Notes: a model not told the origin generated them from the sequence alone. Counted from the stretch's first letter, positions 1 through 9,318 are shown. The stretch is DNA of 64,000 nucleotides from Streptomyces sp. NRRL WC-3742 (GCF_000720635.1 NZ_JOCF01000029.1:1-64000); one strand, 5' to 3'. Numbers and translations: made by a program.

Positions 1-30
1 GCCCGGCCCCGCCCGGCCCCGCCCGGCCCC
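1..30. repeat. 10-bp GC tandem repeat
   Basis: Three perfect copies of GCCCGGCCCC, followed by a degenerate fourth, lie just past the stop codon of the fused ATPase gene. The array may continue beyond the left edge of the window. No function is evident. Confidence 0.8.
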
Positions 31-46
31 GCCCCGCCCGCGCGGC

Positions 47-1789
47 TCAGTGCGCGGCCGCCGCCAGCAGCTCCCGGGTGTACGCCGTGTGCGGCGCCGC
101 GAACAGCCGGTCCCGGTCCGTCGACTCGACCAGGCGCCCCCGGTGCATCACCGCCACCCGGTCGCAGAAGTGCCGCACCACCGCCAGGTCGTGCGAGACG
201 AACAGGAAGGCCACGTCCAGCCGTTCGCGCAGCTCCATCAGCAGGTTGAGCACCTGTGCCTGCACCGACACGTCCAGCGCGGAGACCGGCTCGTCCGCGA
301 TGATCAGCCGCGGCTCGGGCGCCAGCGCCCGGGCGATGCCGATCCGCTGGCGCTGCCCGCCGGAGAACTCGTGCGGGTAGCGGTCCAGGTGGTCGGGGGA
401 GAGCCCGACCCGCTCGAGCAGCTCCGCCGCCCGCTCCCGCCGCCCGGCCGCGTCGAGCGGGGTGTGCAGTCGTAGCGGGGTGTCCAGCGTCCGGCCGATG
501 GTGCGGCGCGGGTTGAGCGAGGCGTACGGGTCCTGGAAGACCAGCTGGATCTCGCGGCTGAGCCGGCGGCGCAGCTCGCGGTCCGGTCGGGTGACGTCCA
601 GCCCGTCGTAGCGCACCCGCCCGCTCGTGGGCGCCTGCAGCCCGGCCAGGACCCGCGCGGTGGTGGACTTCCCGGAGCCGGACTCGCCGACCAGCCCGAG
701 CGTCTCCCCGGGCGCGATCCGCAGCCCGACGCCGTCCACCGCCCGTACGGGCTCGGCGCGCAGCGAGGGAAGGCGCCGCCGCCCGGGGAAGTGCACGGAC
801 AGGTCCTCCACCTCCACCAGCCACCGCCCGTCCGGTCCGGGCGGCGCCACGGCCTCCCGCACCCGGAAGCGCGCCGCAGGTGACGGTGCGTCAACTGTCG
901 GCAGCACACTGCCTGGTACGGAGTCCAGGCGCAGCGCCGCGCCCACCAGCGCCCGGGTGTACGGCTCGCGCGGTGCGGCCAGCAGCTCGGCGGTGGGCGC
1001 GGACTCGACCTGCGAGCCGCCGCGCATCACCAGCGTCCGGTCCGTCCGGCCGGCGACCACGCCCAGGTCGTGGCTGACCAGCAGGACGGCCGTCCCGTGC
1101 TCGCGCCGCAACTCCTCCAGCAGGTCGAGGACCTGCCGCTGCACCCGGGCGTCGAGGGCGGTGGTCGGCTCGTCCGCGATCAGCAGCCTCGGGTCGTTCA
1201 TCAGCGCCATGGCGATCATCACCCGCTGGCGCATGCCGCCCGAGAACCGGTGCGGGTGGTCGCCGGCCCGGGCGGTGGCGATGCCGACGCGGTCGAGCAT
1301 GGCCGCCGCCCGCCGCCGGGCCTCGGCGCGCGAGGAGCGTGGATGGTGCAGCCGGTACATCTCGGCGAGTTGGGCGCCGACGCCGTGGAACGGGCTGAGC
1401 GAGGTCAGCGCGTCCTGGAAGACCAGCGCCGCCCGCCCCCCGCGCACCTCGCGCAGCGCGGACTCCCCGGCATCGACCAACTCCCGCCCGTCCAGGCGGA
1501 TCGAGCCGGTGACGGTGGTGGTGCGCGGATCGTGCAGGCCGAGCACGGCCAGCCCGACGGTGGACTTGCCCGAGCCCGACTCCCCGACCAGGCCCAGGAC
1601 TTCACCCGGTGCGAGGTCGAAGGAGATGCCCCGTACGGCGGCCACGGGCGCACCGCCGCGCGGATCGGCGAAGCTCACCGTCAGGTCCCGCACGCTCAGC
1701 ACCGGCTCCGAACCCGAGCCTGTACTGAAGCCCGAACCCGAACCCGAACCCGAACCCGAACGACTCCCCAACAGATCAAGCGACTTCAT
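47..1789 (-). CDS. Fused double ATPase of peptide/nickel ABC importer (DppD-DppF type)
   Basis: This cytoplasmic ATPase subunit would power a peptide/nickel-family ABC importer. The 580-residue protein joins two complete nucleotide-binding domains. The first has a Walker A (GESGSGKST, residues 69-77), signature FSGGMRQR and Walker B LLIADEPTTALD. The second repeats the set, with Walker A near residue 370, signature FSGGQRQR and Walker B LIIADEPVSALD. Each is followed by the oligopeptide-family C-terminal extension (AAPREPYTRAL, AAPHTAYTREL). Fusion of DppD and DppF is common in actinobacteria. Residues 11-20 are a Ser-Gly tract encoded by a 6-bp tandem repeat. The ATG at 1789 has a GGGGAG ribosome site that overlaps the stop codon of the permease upstream, so the two are translationally coupled. 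It is the last gene of the operon. The substrate cannot be read from the sequence. Confidence 0.93.
   Translation of the reverse strand: MKSLDLLGSRSGSGSGSGSGFSTGSGSEPVLSVRDLTVSFADPRGGAPVAAVRGISFDLAPGEVLGLVGESGSGKSTVGLAVLGLHDPRTTTVTGSIRLDGRELVDAGESALREVRGGRAALVFQDALTSLSPFHGVGAQLAEMYRLHHPRSSRAEARRRAAAMLDRVGIATARAGDHPHRFSGGMRQRVMIAMALMNDPRLLIADEPTTALDARVQRQVLDLLEELRREHGTAVLLVSHDLGVVAGRTDRTLVMRGGSQVESAPTAELLAAPREPYTRALVGAALRLDSVPGSVLPTVDAPSPAARFRVREAVAPPGPDGRWLVEVEDLSVHFPGRRRLPSLRAEPVRAVDGVGLRIAPGETLGLVGESGSGKSTTARVLAGLQAPTSGRVRYDGLDVTRPDRELRRRLSREIQLVFQDPYASLNPRRTIGRTLDTPLRLHTPLDAAGRRERAAELLERVGLSPDHLDRYPHEFSGGQRQRIGIARALAPEPRLIIADEPVSALDVSVQAQVLNLLMELRERLDVAFLFVSHDLAVVRHFCDRVAVMHRGRLVESTDRDRLFAAPHTAYTRELLAAAAH
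1731..1761. repeat. 6-bp tandem repeat encoding a Ser-Gly tract
   Basis: Five consecutive copies of CCCGAA (plus-strand reading) lie inside the start of the double ATPase gene and encode alternating Ser and Gly. The tract precedes the first ATPase fold, so changes in copy number would keep the frame and probably be tolerated. Confidence 0.85.
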
Positions 1790-1804
1790 CGAGATCGACT
1801 CCCC

Positions 1805-2797
1805 TCAGCTCAGGCGGATGCGCGGATCGAGCCAGGCCACCGCCAGGTCGGCCAGCGCGACGAACAGCACCATGAAGCAGGCGGCCAGCAGCACCGCGCC
1901 GACCACGGCCGGGAGGTCCTGCCCCTCCACGGCCTCGGCGGCGAACCGCCCGACCCCGTTCAGCCCGAACACCGTCTCGGTGATCACGGCCCCGCCCAGC
2001 AGCACCCCGGCCTCCAGCCCGAGCAGCTGCACCAGCGGCCCGGCCGCCCCGCGCGAGGTGTACTTGAGGTGGGCGCGCAGCCGTCCGAGCCCCTTGGCCC
2101 GCGCGGTGCGCACGTACTCCTCGTTCATGGTCTCCAGCAGCTGCGCCCGTGAAAGCCGCGCGAACACCGCCGAGTTGACGAACCCGAGCACCAGCCAGGG
2201 CAGCAGCATCCCGCCCGCCCAGGCCCCGAGGTCCTCGGCCGGCGGGGTGTACGAGGGCAGCGGCAGCAGGCCCGTGGAGTACACCAGCGCCCACTGGGCG
2301 ACGTACCCGAGGAAGTAGATCTGCACGCTGGCCCCGACCAGGGTGAAGCCGGCGAGCAGCCGGTCCGTGCGCCGGCCGTGGCGCAGCGCGGAGACGAACC
2401 CGGTGCCCAGGCCCAGCACCACCAGCACGGCGAGCGCCCCGGCGGTCAGCGAGAGGGTGACGGGCAGGTGGTCGGCCAGTGCCTCGGTGACGGGCTGGTG
2501 CAGCCGGTAGGAGTAGCCCAGGCACGGCGCGTCGCAGTGGATGACCGAGCCGTCGACGTCGCCGATGTCCCGCCCGGCGACGACCCCGCTCAGGTAGTCG
2601 GTGTACTGGGTGAGCAGCGGCTGGTCCAGGCCCATGCTCTGGCGCACCGCCGCGACCTGTCCGGCGTCGCAGCGCGGGCCGCAGGCGGCGCGGGCGGGGT
2701 CGGCGGGCGCGGCGTAGAAGAGGGCGAAGGCGGCGGCGGAGACCGCGACCAGGACGGCGAGTGCCTGGAGGACGCGCCGCAGGGCGAAGGAGAGCAT
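1805..2797 (-). CDS. ABC importer permease, DppB/OppB type
   Basis: A 330-residue inner-membrane permease of the BPD_transp_1 family. The N terminus (MLSFALRRVLQALAVLV) is the usual first helix of DppB-type subunits and is followed by a long extracytoplasmic loop and further helices. The cytoplasmic coupling loop reads EEYVRTARAKGL, the EAA motif that contacts the ATPase. It lies between the substrate-binding lipoprotein gene (176 bp upstream, a gap filled by 12-bp repeats) and the ATPase gene (15 bp downstream). The ATG at 2797 is chosen because the homologous sequence begins there. Its ribosome site is weak, and the frame stays open upstream through the repeat array, so a longer product cannot be excluded. 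Confidence 0.9.
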   Translation of the reverse strand: MLSFALRRVLQALAVLVAVSAAAFALFYAAPADPARAACGPRCDAGQVAAVRQSMGLDQPLLTQYTDYLSGVVAGRDIGDVDGSVIHCDAPCLGYSYRLHQPVTEALADHLPVTLSLTAGALAVLVVLGLGTGFVSALRHGRRTDRLLAGFTLVGASVQIYFLGYVAQWALVYSTGLLPLPSYTPPAEDLGAWAGGMLLPWLVLGFVNSAVFARLSRAQLLETMNEEYVRTARAKGLGRLRAHLKYTSRGAAGPLVQLLGLEAGVLLGGAVITETVFGLNGVGRFAAEAVEGQDLPAVVGAVLLAACFMVLFVALADLAVAWLDPRIRLS

Positions 2798-2831
2798 GGC
2801 CGATCCGGGGGTCGACGAGACGGGGGCTGAG

Positions 2832-2927
2832 GACGAGCGCCAGGAGGAGCGCCAAGGGGAGCGCAAGGACGAGCGCCAGGAGGAGCGCCAAGAGGAGCGC
2901 CAAGGGGACCGCCAGGAGGAGCGCCCC
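2832..2927. repeat. Eight 12-bp tandem repeats between dppA- and dppB-type genes
   Basis: Eight consecutive 12-bp units with consensus GAGGAGCGCCAA (variants GACGAGCGCCAG, GGGGAGCGCAAG, GGGGACCGCCAG) fill most of the 176-bp gap between the lipoprotein and permease genes. The period is a multiple of three, so all frames stay open and give spurious hydrophobic or charged repeats. I see no sign that it is translated. Confidence 0.88.
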
Positions 2928-2973
2928 GCCCCCGCGCCGGGAACACCGGACGCGGGAGCGGGCGAAGGGCACC

Positions 2974-4722
2974 TCAGGACTTCAGGTACAGCCAGCTCAG
3001 CCCGATCGTCCCGTAGATCGGGTGGATGAACGCCCCGCCCACGTTGGCGCCGCGCAGCTGGTTGACGGTCGGGTACGCGTACGGCAGCACCGGCACGTCC
3101 TTCATGACCGTCCGCTCCAGCGCGTACAGCTCCTTGGCCTTGGCGCGCGGCTCGCCGATCCGGTTGATCCGGTCGATCTCCTTGTCCACCTCGGGGTTGC
3201 GGTAGCGCGCCGCGTTGAGGTCGGCGCCGGCGCGGCCGTCGAAGGAGAAGGGGATCAGGGTGGAGGGCGTCGGCCAGTCGACGGAGGAGGTCTCCTCGAA
3301 CAGGTCGTACGGCGAGTCGGCGCGGTGGACCTCGTCCAGGAAGGACTTGGGATCGATCGGCTTGGGGACGACCGTGATGCCCGCCTTGCCGAAGCCGTCC
3401 ACGAGCACCTGCGCGACGCGCTGCCCGTTCGGCGTGTTCTTGTACCCGTACGTCAGGCTCGCGGGCGCCTGCTTGGCCTTGGCGAGTTCGGCCCTGGCGG
3501 CCTCCGGGTCGCCCTCGGGCCTGGCGGGGTACAGGTCGTACTTCTGCCAGTCGATGAGCGCGGGCGAGCTGAGGGTGGTGGCCAGTTCGCCGGTGCGGGA
3601 GCCGCCCTGGACCTGCCGGGCCTGCTGGCGCGGGTAGGCCAGGTGGAGGGCCTTGCGCACGGCGACGTCGGACACCCGCTCGTTGTTGACGACCAGCTGG
3701 GTGACGAAGGCGCCCTGGCGGCCGGAGACGACGAGCTCCTTGGCCTTCGGGTCGGTGTCGGCGCTCTGGTACAGCTCGGGGGAGAGGGTGTCGGCGGCGG
3801 TGGTGGCGTCGGCGCCGCCGTCGCGTCCGGACAGGATCTGCTGGTTGATGCTCAGCGTCTCCTTGCCGTAGGTGAAGACGAACCTGTCCGGGTACTGGTT
3901 GCGGATCGGGTCGGTCTCGGCCTTCCACGCCGGGTTGCGCTCGAGCACCATCCGGGTGTTCTGCACGTGCTCGGCGATCCGGTACGGGCCGGTGGCGAAC
4001 GGAAGCCGGTCGTAGTCGGTGCCGGTGTCCTTGTCCCGGCGCACCGGGGCGGAGGAGGACTGCGCGGCCATGTACGGCACGTCGGCCTGCGGCTGCGGGA
4101 AGTGGAAGACGACGGTGCGCTCGTCCGGCGTCTCGATCGCGGCGAGGTCGCCGGACTGCGGGCCCGCGTACTTGGCGACCGCCGCCTCGTAGCCGGCCTC
4201 TCCGGTGAGCCACTGCGGCCAGTACGGCGGGCCGACCTCGTAGCCCTTGCCGAAGGTGCGCTCGATGCCGTACTTGACGTCCTGGGCGGTGATCGGTTTG
4301 CCGTCCTCCCAGGCGACGCCCTGCTTGAGCCTGTACGTCCAGGTGCGCCCGCCGTCGGCCGAGGTGCCGGTGTCGGTGGCGAGGTCGCCGACCAGCTTGG
4401 CCTTGCCGTCGACGACCTGGTACTGGGTCAGCTGGCGCCCCCAGAGCAGGGAGGCGCTGTAGGTGGCGCCCGCGTAGACCTTCTGCGGGTCCAGGTGGCG
4501 GAACTCGGTGGCGTTGTACACGTTGACCGTGCCGCCCGACCGGGCTCCGGCCACGGCCGGGGCGGGGCCCGCGCTCTCCTTCTCGGTGCCGAGCGCGGCG
4601 GTCAGCGGCGAGGTCTCCTTGGCCTGGGCGCCGCCCGAGCCGCTGTTGCTCGCGCCGGCCGAGCAGGAGGTCGCCAGCAGGGCGGTGGCGATGACGGCGA
4701 GCGACGGTTTGGTCCAGCGCAT
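2974..4722 (-). CDS. Substrate-binding lipoprotein of peptide/nickel ABC importer
   Basis: A 582-residue extracellular solute-binding protein of family 5 (DppA/OppA/NikA). The N terminus MRWTKPSLAVIATALLATSC is a lipoprotein signal, with the probable lipidated cysteine at residue 20. After a short Ser/Gly linker the mature protein shows the family pattern: the strand with LDPQKVYAG, the segment TYRLKQGVAWEDGKPITAQDV, and LERNPAWKAETDPIRNQYPD. It captures the substrate and delivers it to the two permeases. The ATG at 4722 is preferred to an earlier in-frame start because it has a GAGGAGAG ribosome site and starts the signal peptide; the upstream extension would only translate tandem repeats. 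Ligand specificity (peptide, nickel or other) cannot be told. Confidence 0.92.
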   Translation of the reverse strand: MRWTKPSLAVIATALLATSCSAGASNSGSGGAQAKETSPLTAALGTEKESAGPAPAVAGARSGGTVNVYNATEFRHLDPQKVYAGATYSASLLWGRQLTQYQVVDGKAKLVGDLATDTGTSADGGRTWTYRLKQGVAWEDGKPITAQDVKYGIERTFGKGYEVGPPYWPQWLTGEAGYEAAVAKYAGPQSGDLAAIETPDERTVVFHFPQPQADVPYMAAQSSSAPVRRDKDTGTDYDRLPFATGPYRIAEHVQNTRMVLERNPAWKAETDPIRNQYPDRFVFTYGKETLSINQQILSGRDGGADATTAADTLSPELYQSADTDPKAKELVVSGRQGAFVTQLVVNNERVSDVAVRKALHLAYPRQQARQVQGGSRTGELATTLSSPALIDWQKYDLYPARPEGDPEAARAELAKAKQAPASLTYGYKNTPNGQRVAQVLVDGFGKAGITVVPKPIDPKSFLDEVHRADSPYDLFEETSSVDWPTPSTLIPFSFDGRAGADLNAARYRNPEVDKEIDRINRIGEPRAKAKELYALERTVMKDVPVLPYAYPTVNQLRGANVGGAFIHPIYGTIGLSWLYLKS

Positions 4723-4778
4723 GGCGAATCTCTCCTCGGCCCCGGCGGATCGCGCCGGGGGTCTACTGAAGGAAGGGC

Positions 4779-4826
4779 GGAACGAGGGGTGGAACGAGGG
4801 GTGGAACGAGGGACGGAACGAAGGCG
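4779..4826. repeat. Four 12-bp tandem repeats between permease and lipoprotein genes
   Basis: Four units of GGAACGAGGGGT (the third ending GAC, the fourth GGAACGAAGGCG) sit directly between the stop codon of the DppC-type gene and the ribosome site of the lipoprotein gene. The period matches the next junction of the operon, but the sequence is unrelated. Confidence 0.85.
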
Positions 4827-4828
4827 AT

Positions 4829-5824
4829 TCAGCGGCCGCCGGCACGCGGATCGAGCACGTCCCGGACGGCGTCGCCGAGCAGGTTGAAGGCGAGGACGAA
4901 GACCAGCAGCGCCACGCCGGGGAAGACCATGTACGTCGGGTCGGCCTGGAAGACCTCCGAGCCGCGGGCGATCATCCGCCCCCAGTCCGGCACCGGCTCG
5001 GTGACGCCGACGCCGAGGAAGGACAGCGCGGCCTCGGAGGCCACGAAGGTCGGCACGGCCATGGTCGCGTGCACCAGCAGCTGCGAGCGGACGTTCGGCA
5101 GCAGTTCGCGCACGACGAGGTGGTAGCGGCCCGCCCCCTGCGCCCGGGCGGACTGCACGAAATCCCTTTCCCGGAGCGACCGGACGGTGGCCCGCAGGGA
5201 AAGCGCGAGCGGAATCCAGCCGAACGCGGAGAAGACGAGAATCAGCACCAGGAACTGCATCCATTCCGGCTCCGCGCTGCCCGGATCGACCAGCCGTGAC
5301 TGGATGACCGGGCTGAGCGCCAGCAGCAGGAGCAGGGTGGGAAAGGCGAGCAGCACATTGGCCAGGAATCCGAACAGCCGGTCCGCGATCCCGCCGAGGT
5401 AGCCGATCGCGACGCCCGCGAGCACCCCGATCGAGGTGGTCACGACGGCGGCGGCGCCCGCGATCAGCAGCGAGGTGCGGATGCCGTACAGCAGCTGGGT
5501 GAGGACGTCCCGCCCGAGCCCGGGCTCGAGGCCGAACCAGAACTCGCCCGAGATCCCGCCGTTGGCGGCCATCGGCAGCCCGCCGTCACTGAGCAGGCCG
5601 GGGGTGTTCTGGCCGTAGTGCTCGAGCGGGTTCCTGCCGTAGAGCGAGGCGACGAGCGGGGCCGCCGCGGCGAGCAGCAGGAACAGCAGGACGACGGCGA
5701 GGGCGGCGGCGCCGACCCGGTCGCGCAGCAGCCGGCGCAGCAGGCCCGGCGCGGCGGACGCGGCGGGCGCGGAGGCCGGGGCGGGGGGCGTGGTGGGATC
5801 TGGGACGGTGTCGACCACTGCCAT
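4829..5824 (-). CDS. ABC importer permease, DppC/OppC type
   Basis: A 331-residue membrane permease and the first gene of the operon. It starts MAVVDTVPDPTTPP, followed by an Ala/Pro-rich stretch and the DppC-specific N-terminal domain (LLRRLLRDRVGAAALAVVLL, then the extracytoplasmic segment YGRNPLEHYG). The coupling loop is RERDFVQSARAQGAG. The C terminus PTYMVFPGVALLVFVLAFNLLGDAVRDVLDPR is typical of DppC. The ATG at 5824 has GGGGAG ten bases upstream. The usual order of such operons is A-B-C-D-F; here it is C-A-B-DF, with DppC first. Confidence 0.92.
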   Translation of the reverse strand: MAVVDTVPDPTTPPAPASAPAASAAPGLLRRLLRDRVGAAALAVVLLFLLLAAAAPLVASLYGRNPLEHYGQNTPGLLSDGGLPMAANGGISGEFWFGLEPGLGRDVLTQLLYGIRTSLLIAGAAAVVTTSIGVLAGVAIGYLGGIADRLFGFLANVLLAFPTLLLLLALSPVIQSRLVDPGSAEPEWMQFLVLILVFSAFGWIPLALSLRATVRSLRERDFVQSARAQGAGRYHLVVRELLPNVRSQLLVHATMAVPTFVASEAALSFLGVGVTEPVPDWGRMIARGSEVFQADPTYMVFPGVALLVFVLAFNLLGDAVRDVLDPRAGGR

Positions 5825-6269
5825 GAGAGGCGTACTCCCCGAATTCTCGGCCGCCCCATGGGTGAGGGTGCGCTGATGGGCATTTCCGGTGGGGGCTTCT
5901 GGGGTTTTCCCGTCGGCCTCACGGGCCACATCAGATCGGATACATCGGATGCCAGGCAAATCCCTCCGAGGTGGTCGGAGGGAATTCCTGCCGCATTGTT
6001 TCGGGAAATGTGGCGGCTTCGTTTCGCCGCAACACCGCCGATACGGGAGGACATCCAGGGAACATCCAAGGAACGGACATAAGCCCCGAATCCCCCTCCC
6101 GTCCCGCATTCTGAGACCTCCGCCACAGCCCCCGCCGGATTGGTACGATCCCGGTGGGCCGCGACTGGCGCGCACGGATGGAATCGACCATCGGGAAGCG
6201 GCCCCGTGAATCCTCACGCCTGAAGTTGCCGAGCGCCTGGGCCGCCCGCATCGCCGTCAGGAGACCGCC
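5825..6269. promoter_or_regulatory. Divergent intergenic region between ABC operon and glyA
   Basis: This 445-bp non-coding region must hold the promoters for the minus-strand importer operon and for glyA. It contains a GC-rich hairpin (5955-5992) and short direct repeats (ATCGGA twice near 5937-5949; ACATCC twice near 6051-6067). No clear -35/-10 pair and no recognisable riboswitch fold could be assigned by eye. No small gene is supported. Confidence 0.5.
5955..5992. promoter_or_regulatory. Leader hairpin
   Basis: A perfect 9-bp stem, TCCCTCCGA (5961-5969) with TCGGAGGGA (5975-5983), encloses a GGTGG loop. A second 4-bp stem (GGCA/TGCC) closes it outside an internal loop. It lies about 130 bases upstream of the importer operon start and 280 bases upstream of glyA. 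It could be an operator or an attenuating structure of either transcript. There is no U-tract. Confidence 0.4.
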
Positions 6270-7742
6270 ATGGCCCAGCAATCCCCGCTTCCCGCCCCGC
6301 ACACCGCCGCCGGCCCGGCCGCCAACACCGCCTTCCGCAACGCCCTCGACGTCGTCGCCGAGGTCGAGCCGCGCATCGCGGCCGCCATCGGCCGGGAGAT
6401 CGAGGACCAGCGCGCCTCCCTCAAGCTCATCGCCAGCGAGAACTACGCCTCCCCGGCCGTCCTGCTCGCCATGGGCAACTGGCTCAGCGACAAGTACGCC
6501 GAGGGCACCGCCGGCCGCCGCTTCTACGCCGGCTGCCGCAACGTCGACACCGTCGAGACGATCGCCGCCGAGCACGCCCGCGAACTCTTCGGCGCCGACC
6601 ACGCCTACGTCCAGCCGCACTCCGGCATCGACGCCAACCTCACCGCCTTCTGGGCCGTCCTCTCCCAGCGCGTCGAGAGCCCCGCCCTGGAGCGGGCGAA
6701 GGTCCGCAACGTCAACGACCTCACCGAGGCGGACTGGGCGCAGCTGCGCCAGGAGCTCGGCAACCAGCGCATGCTCGGCATGTCCCTGGACACCGGCGGC
6801 CACCTCACCCACGGCTTCCGCCCCAACATCTCGGGCAAGATGTTCGAGCAGCGCAGCTACGGCACCGACCCGGCCACCGGCCTGATCGACTACGACGCCC
6901 TGCGCGAGAGCGCCCGCGAGTTCCGCCCGCTCATCCTGGTCGCCGGCTACTCCGCCTACCCGCGCCGGGTGGACTTCGCGAAGATGCGCGAGATCGCGGA
7001 CGAGGTCGGCGCGACCCTCATGGTCGACATGGCGCACTTCGCGGGCCTGGTCGCGGGCAAGGTGTTCACCGGCGACTACGACCCGGTCCCGCACGCCCAC
7101 ATCGTCACCACGACCACCCACAAGTCCCTGCGCGGCCCGCGTGGCGGCATGGTGCTGAGCACCGCCGAGCTGGCCGAACACGTGGACCGCGGCTGCCCGT
7201 TGGTGCTGGGCGGCCCGCTCTCCCACGTGATGGCCGCCAAGGCGGTCGCCTTCGCCGAGGCCCGCCGTCCCGAGTTCCGGGCGTACGCGCAGGCCGTGGT
7301 GGACAACGCCCGGGCGCTCGCCGAGGGCCTGCTGAGCCGCGGCACCGCGCTGGTGACCGGCGGCACCGACAACCACCTCGTGCTCGCCGACGTCTCCGGC
7401 CACGGCCTGACGGGCCGTCAGGCCGAGGCGGCGCTGCTGGACTCGGGCATCGTCACCAACCGCAACTCCGTGCCGCAGGACCCGAACGGCGCCTGGTACA
7501 CCTCGGGCGTGCGCCTGGGCACCCCGGCGCTGACCACCCGGGGCCTGGGCGCCACCGAGATGGACGAGATCGCGGGCCTCATCGACACCGTCCTTCGCGC
7601 CGCCACCCCGACCACCACCGCCAACGGCGCTGCCTCCAAGGCGGGTTACACCCTGGAGGCGACCGTCAGCGAGGGCGTCGCCAAGCGCGCCGCCGACCTG
7701 CTCGCGCCCTTCCCGCTCTACCCGGGCGTCGACCTGGCCTGA
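6270..7742 (+). CDS. glyA: Serine hydroxymethyltransferase
   Basis: This PLP enzyme interconverts serine and glycine with tetrahydrofolate, supplying glycine and methylene-THF in the cytoplasm. The 490-residue protein has LIASENYAS (residues 53-61), the SHMT Tyr/Gly region [11 protein letters not shown], the [11 protein letters not shown] segment, and the PLP lysine K285 in [14 protein letters not shown]. It is longer than E. coli GlyA (about 417): there is an insertion at about residues 131-168 ([17 protein letters not shown]) and an extended C terminus. The insertion is spliced in cleanly around intact flanking motifs, so I take it as a family variant, not an error. The ATG at 6270 has AGGAG seven bases upstream. 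It appears monocistronic and ends at a terminator shared with the convergent aldehyde dehydrogenase. Confidence 0.95.
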   Translation: MAQQSPLPAPHTAAGPAANTAFRNALDVVAEVEPRIAAAIGREIEDQRASLKLIASENYASPAVLLAMGNWLSDKYAEGTAGRRFYAGCRNVDTVETIAAEHARELFGADHAYVQPHSGIDANLTAFWAVLSQRVESPALERAKVRNVNDLTEADWAQLRQELGNQRMLGMSLDTGGHLTHGFRPNISGKMFEQRSYGTDPATGLIDYDALRESAREFRPLILVAGYSAYPRRVDFAKMREIADEVGATLMVDMAHFAGLVAGKVFTGDYDPVPHAHIVTTTTHKSLRGPRGGMVLSTAELAEHVDRGCPLVLGGPLSHVMAAKAVAFAEARRPEFRAYAQAVVDNARALAEGLLSRGTALVTGGTDNHLVLADVSGHGLTGRQAEAALLDSGIVTNRNSVPQDPNGAWYTSGVRLGTPALTTRGLGATEMDEIAGLIDTVLRAATPTTTANGAASKAGYTLEATVSEGVAKRAADLLAPFPLYPGVDLA

Positions 7743-7746
7743 CCGG

Positions 7747-7824
7747 CCCGGGAGCCTGAGTCACAGGGGGTCTGACCGACCCAGGAGCCTGAGTCACAGG
7801 GGTCTCGACCCAGGAGCCTGACGG
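7747..7824. repeat. Imperfect ~30-bp tandem repeat after glyA
   Basis: Two and a half copies of a roughly 30-bp unit beginning CCCAGGAGCCTGAGTCACAG lie directly after the glyA stop: 7747-7779, 7780-7808 and a partial copy from 7809. The repeat falls between the stop codon and the transcription terminator. Function unknown. Confidence 0.8.
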
Positions 7825-7833
7825 GCCCAGGAA

Positions 7834-7862
7834 GCCGGGGCGGGAGATGAACCCGCCCCGGC
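7834..7862. terminator. Bidirectional terminator hairpin between glyA and aldehyde dehydrogenase
   Basis: A perfect 11-bp stem, GCCGGGGCGGG (7834-7844) with CCCGCCCCGGC (7852-7862), has a 7-base loop. It sits between convergent genes. There is no U-tract, which is usual for Streptomyces terminators. Confidence 0.7.
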
Positions 7863-7872
7863 CCCAACCCCC

Positions 7873-9318
7873 TCAGTACTGCAGCGACTTGTAGGTGAGG
7901 AACTCCTCCAGCCCGTGCCGCCCCAGCTCCCGCCCGAGGCCCGAGCTCTTGTAACCCCCGAACGGCGCCAGCGGGTTGAAGCGCCCGCCGTTGAGGTCCA
8001 CCTGCCCGGTGTCGAGCCGGCGGGCGAAGGCGGCGGCGGTCTCGGTGTCGGCGGCCCAGACGCCCCCGGCCAGGCCGTACGGCGTGCCGTTGGCGAGTTC
8101 GGCGGCGTGGTCCTTGTCCCGGTAGGGCAGGACGACCAGGACGGGCCCGAAGATCTCCTCCTGGGCGACGGTCATCTCCGGTGTCACGTCGGCGAGTACG
8201 GTCGGGCGGACGTAGTAGCCGGTGGGCAGGCCCTCGACGGGTTCGGAGCCGCCGACGACCAGCCGGGCGCCCTCGGCCAGCGCGCCGTCGAGGTACCTGC
8301 GCACCCGCGCCAGCTGCTCGGCGTTGACCAGCGGCCCTATCCGGGTCCGCGGGTCGGCCGGGTCGCCCGGCACGTACTTGGCGCACGCCTCGGCGGCGAG
8401 TTCCACCGCCTCCTCGTACCGGTCCTCGTGCACCAGCAGCCGCGTCCACGCGCTGCACGTCTGGCCGGAGTTGGCGAACACGTTGGCGACGTTGACGTTC
8501 ACCGCGCGCGCCAGGTCCGCGCCCGGCAGCACCACGTTGGCGGACTTGCCGCCCAGCTCCAGGGCGACGCGCTTGAGGGCGCGCCCGGCCGTCGCGGCCA
8601 CTTCCCGGCCGACGCCGGTGGAGCCGGTGAAGGAGACCAGGTCGACTCCCGGGTGCGCGATCAGCGCCGCCCCGGCCTCCGTGCCGGTGCCCGTCACCAG
8701 GTTGAACACCCCGGCGGGGAAGCCCGCCTCGTGCACCAGCCGGGCGAACAGCCGGGCCACCAGCGGGGTGTCCTCGGCGGGCTTGAGCACCACCGGGCAG
8801 CCGGCCGCCAGCGCCGGGACGACCTTGGCCACGATCTGGTGCAGCGGGTAGTTCCACGGCGTGATCGCCGCGACGACCCCGGCCGGCTCGGCGAGCACCA
8901 CCGAGTTGCCGATCCGCTCCTCGAAGGGGTGCTCGGCCAGCAGCGCCAGGTAGGACCCGGCCACGGTCAGCGGCAGCCCGGCGTGGACGGCCGCGGCGAA
9001 ACCGACCGGGGCGCCGAGTTCGGCGACGACCGTCGCGGTGATCTCCTCCTGCGCGGCGGCGAGCCCGTCCCGCAGCCGGGTCAGCGGGGCGAGCCGTTCC
9101 TCCCGCGCGGTGGCGCCCCAGGCCCGTGCCGCCCGGCGGGCCGCGGCCACCGCGGCGTCCACGTCGGCGGCCCCGCCGGCCGGCACGCTCGCGAGCACCT
9201 GCTCGGTGGCCGGGTTCAGCACGGTGATCGCCCCGGCGTCCCGGGAGGGCCGCCAGGCACCGTCGATGTACTGGTCGCCGTGCTCCGCGTACCCGGCGTG
9301 CTCCGCGTGCTGCTGCAC
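7873..9318 (-). CDS. NAD(P)-dependent aldehyde dehydrogenase
   Basis: A 481-residue cytoplasmic aldehyde dehydrogenase that oxidises an aldehyde to the acid. Visible motifs are the [10 protein letters not shown] nucleotide-binding strand, KPAEDTPL, the glutamate segment [12 protein letters not shown], the catalytic cysteine near residue 288 in NSGQTCSAW, and the C-terminal [12 protein letters not shown]. The GTG at 9318 is chosen because AGAGGA lies six bases upstream and the protein then begins close to the family start (QYIDGAW). It lies 176 bp downstream of an amino acid permease on the same strand, but a strong terminator separates them. An amino-acid-derived aldehyde is possible as substrate; nothing here proves it. 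Confidence 0.9.
   Translation of the reverse strand: MQQHAEHAGYAEHGDQYIDGAWRPSRDAGAITVLNPATEQVLASVPAGGAADVDAAVAAARRAARAWGATAREERLAPLTRLRDGLAAAQEEITATVVAELGAPVGFAAAVHAGLPLTVAGSYLALLAEHPFEERIGNSVVLAEPAGVVAAITPWNYPLHQIVAKVVPALAAGCPVVLKPAEDTPLVARLFARLVHEAGFPAGVFNLVTGTGTEAGAALIAHPGVDLVSFTGSTGVGREVAATAGRALKRVALELGGKSANVVLPGADLARAVNVNVANVFANSGQTCSAWTRLLVHEDRYEEAVELAAEACAKYVPGDPADPRTRIGPLVNAEQLARVRRYLDGALAEGARLVVGGSEPVEGLPTGYYVRPTVLADVTPEMTVAQEEIFGPVLVVLPYRDKDHAAELANGTPYGLAGGVWAADTETAAAFARRLDTGQVDLNGGRFNPLAPFGGYKSSGLGRELGRHGLEEFLTYKSLQY

Noticed and set aside
1776..2972. An open frame beginning with a hydrophobic Leu/Ala repeat that looks like a membrane protein
   Set aside because: The hydrophobic stretch is only the 12-bp repeat array read in another frame. 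The rest is the permease gene out of frame.
1..4826. CRISPR array
   Set aside because: The repeats are contiguous short units without spacers, and no cas gene is present.
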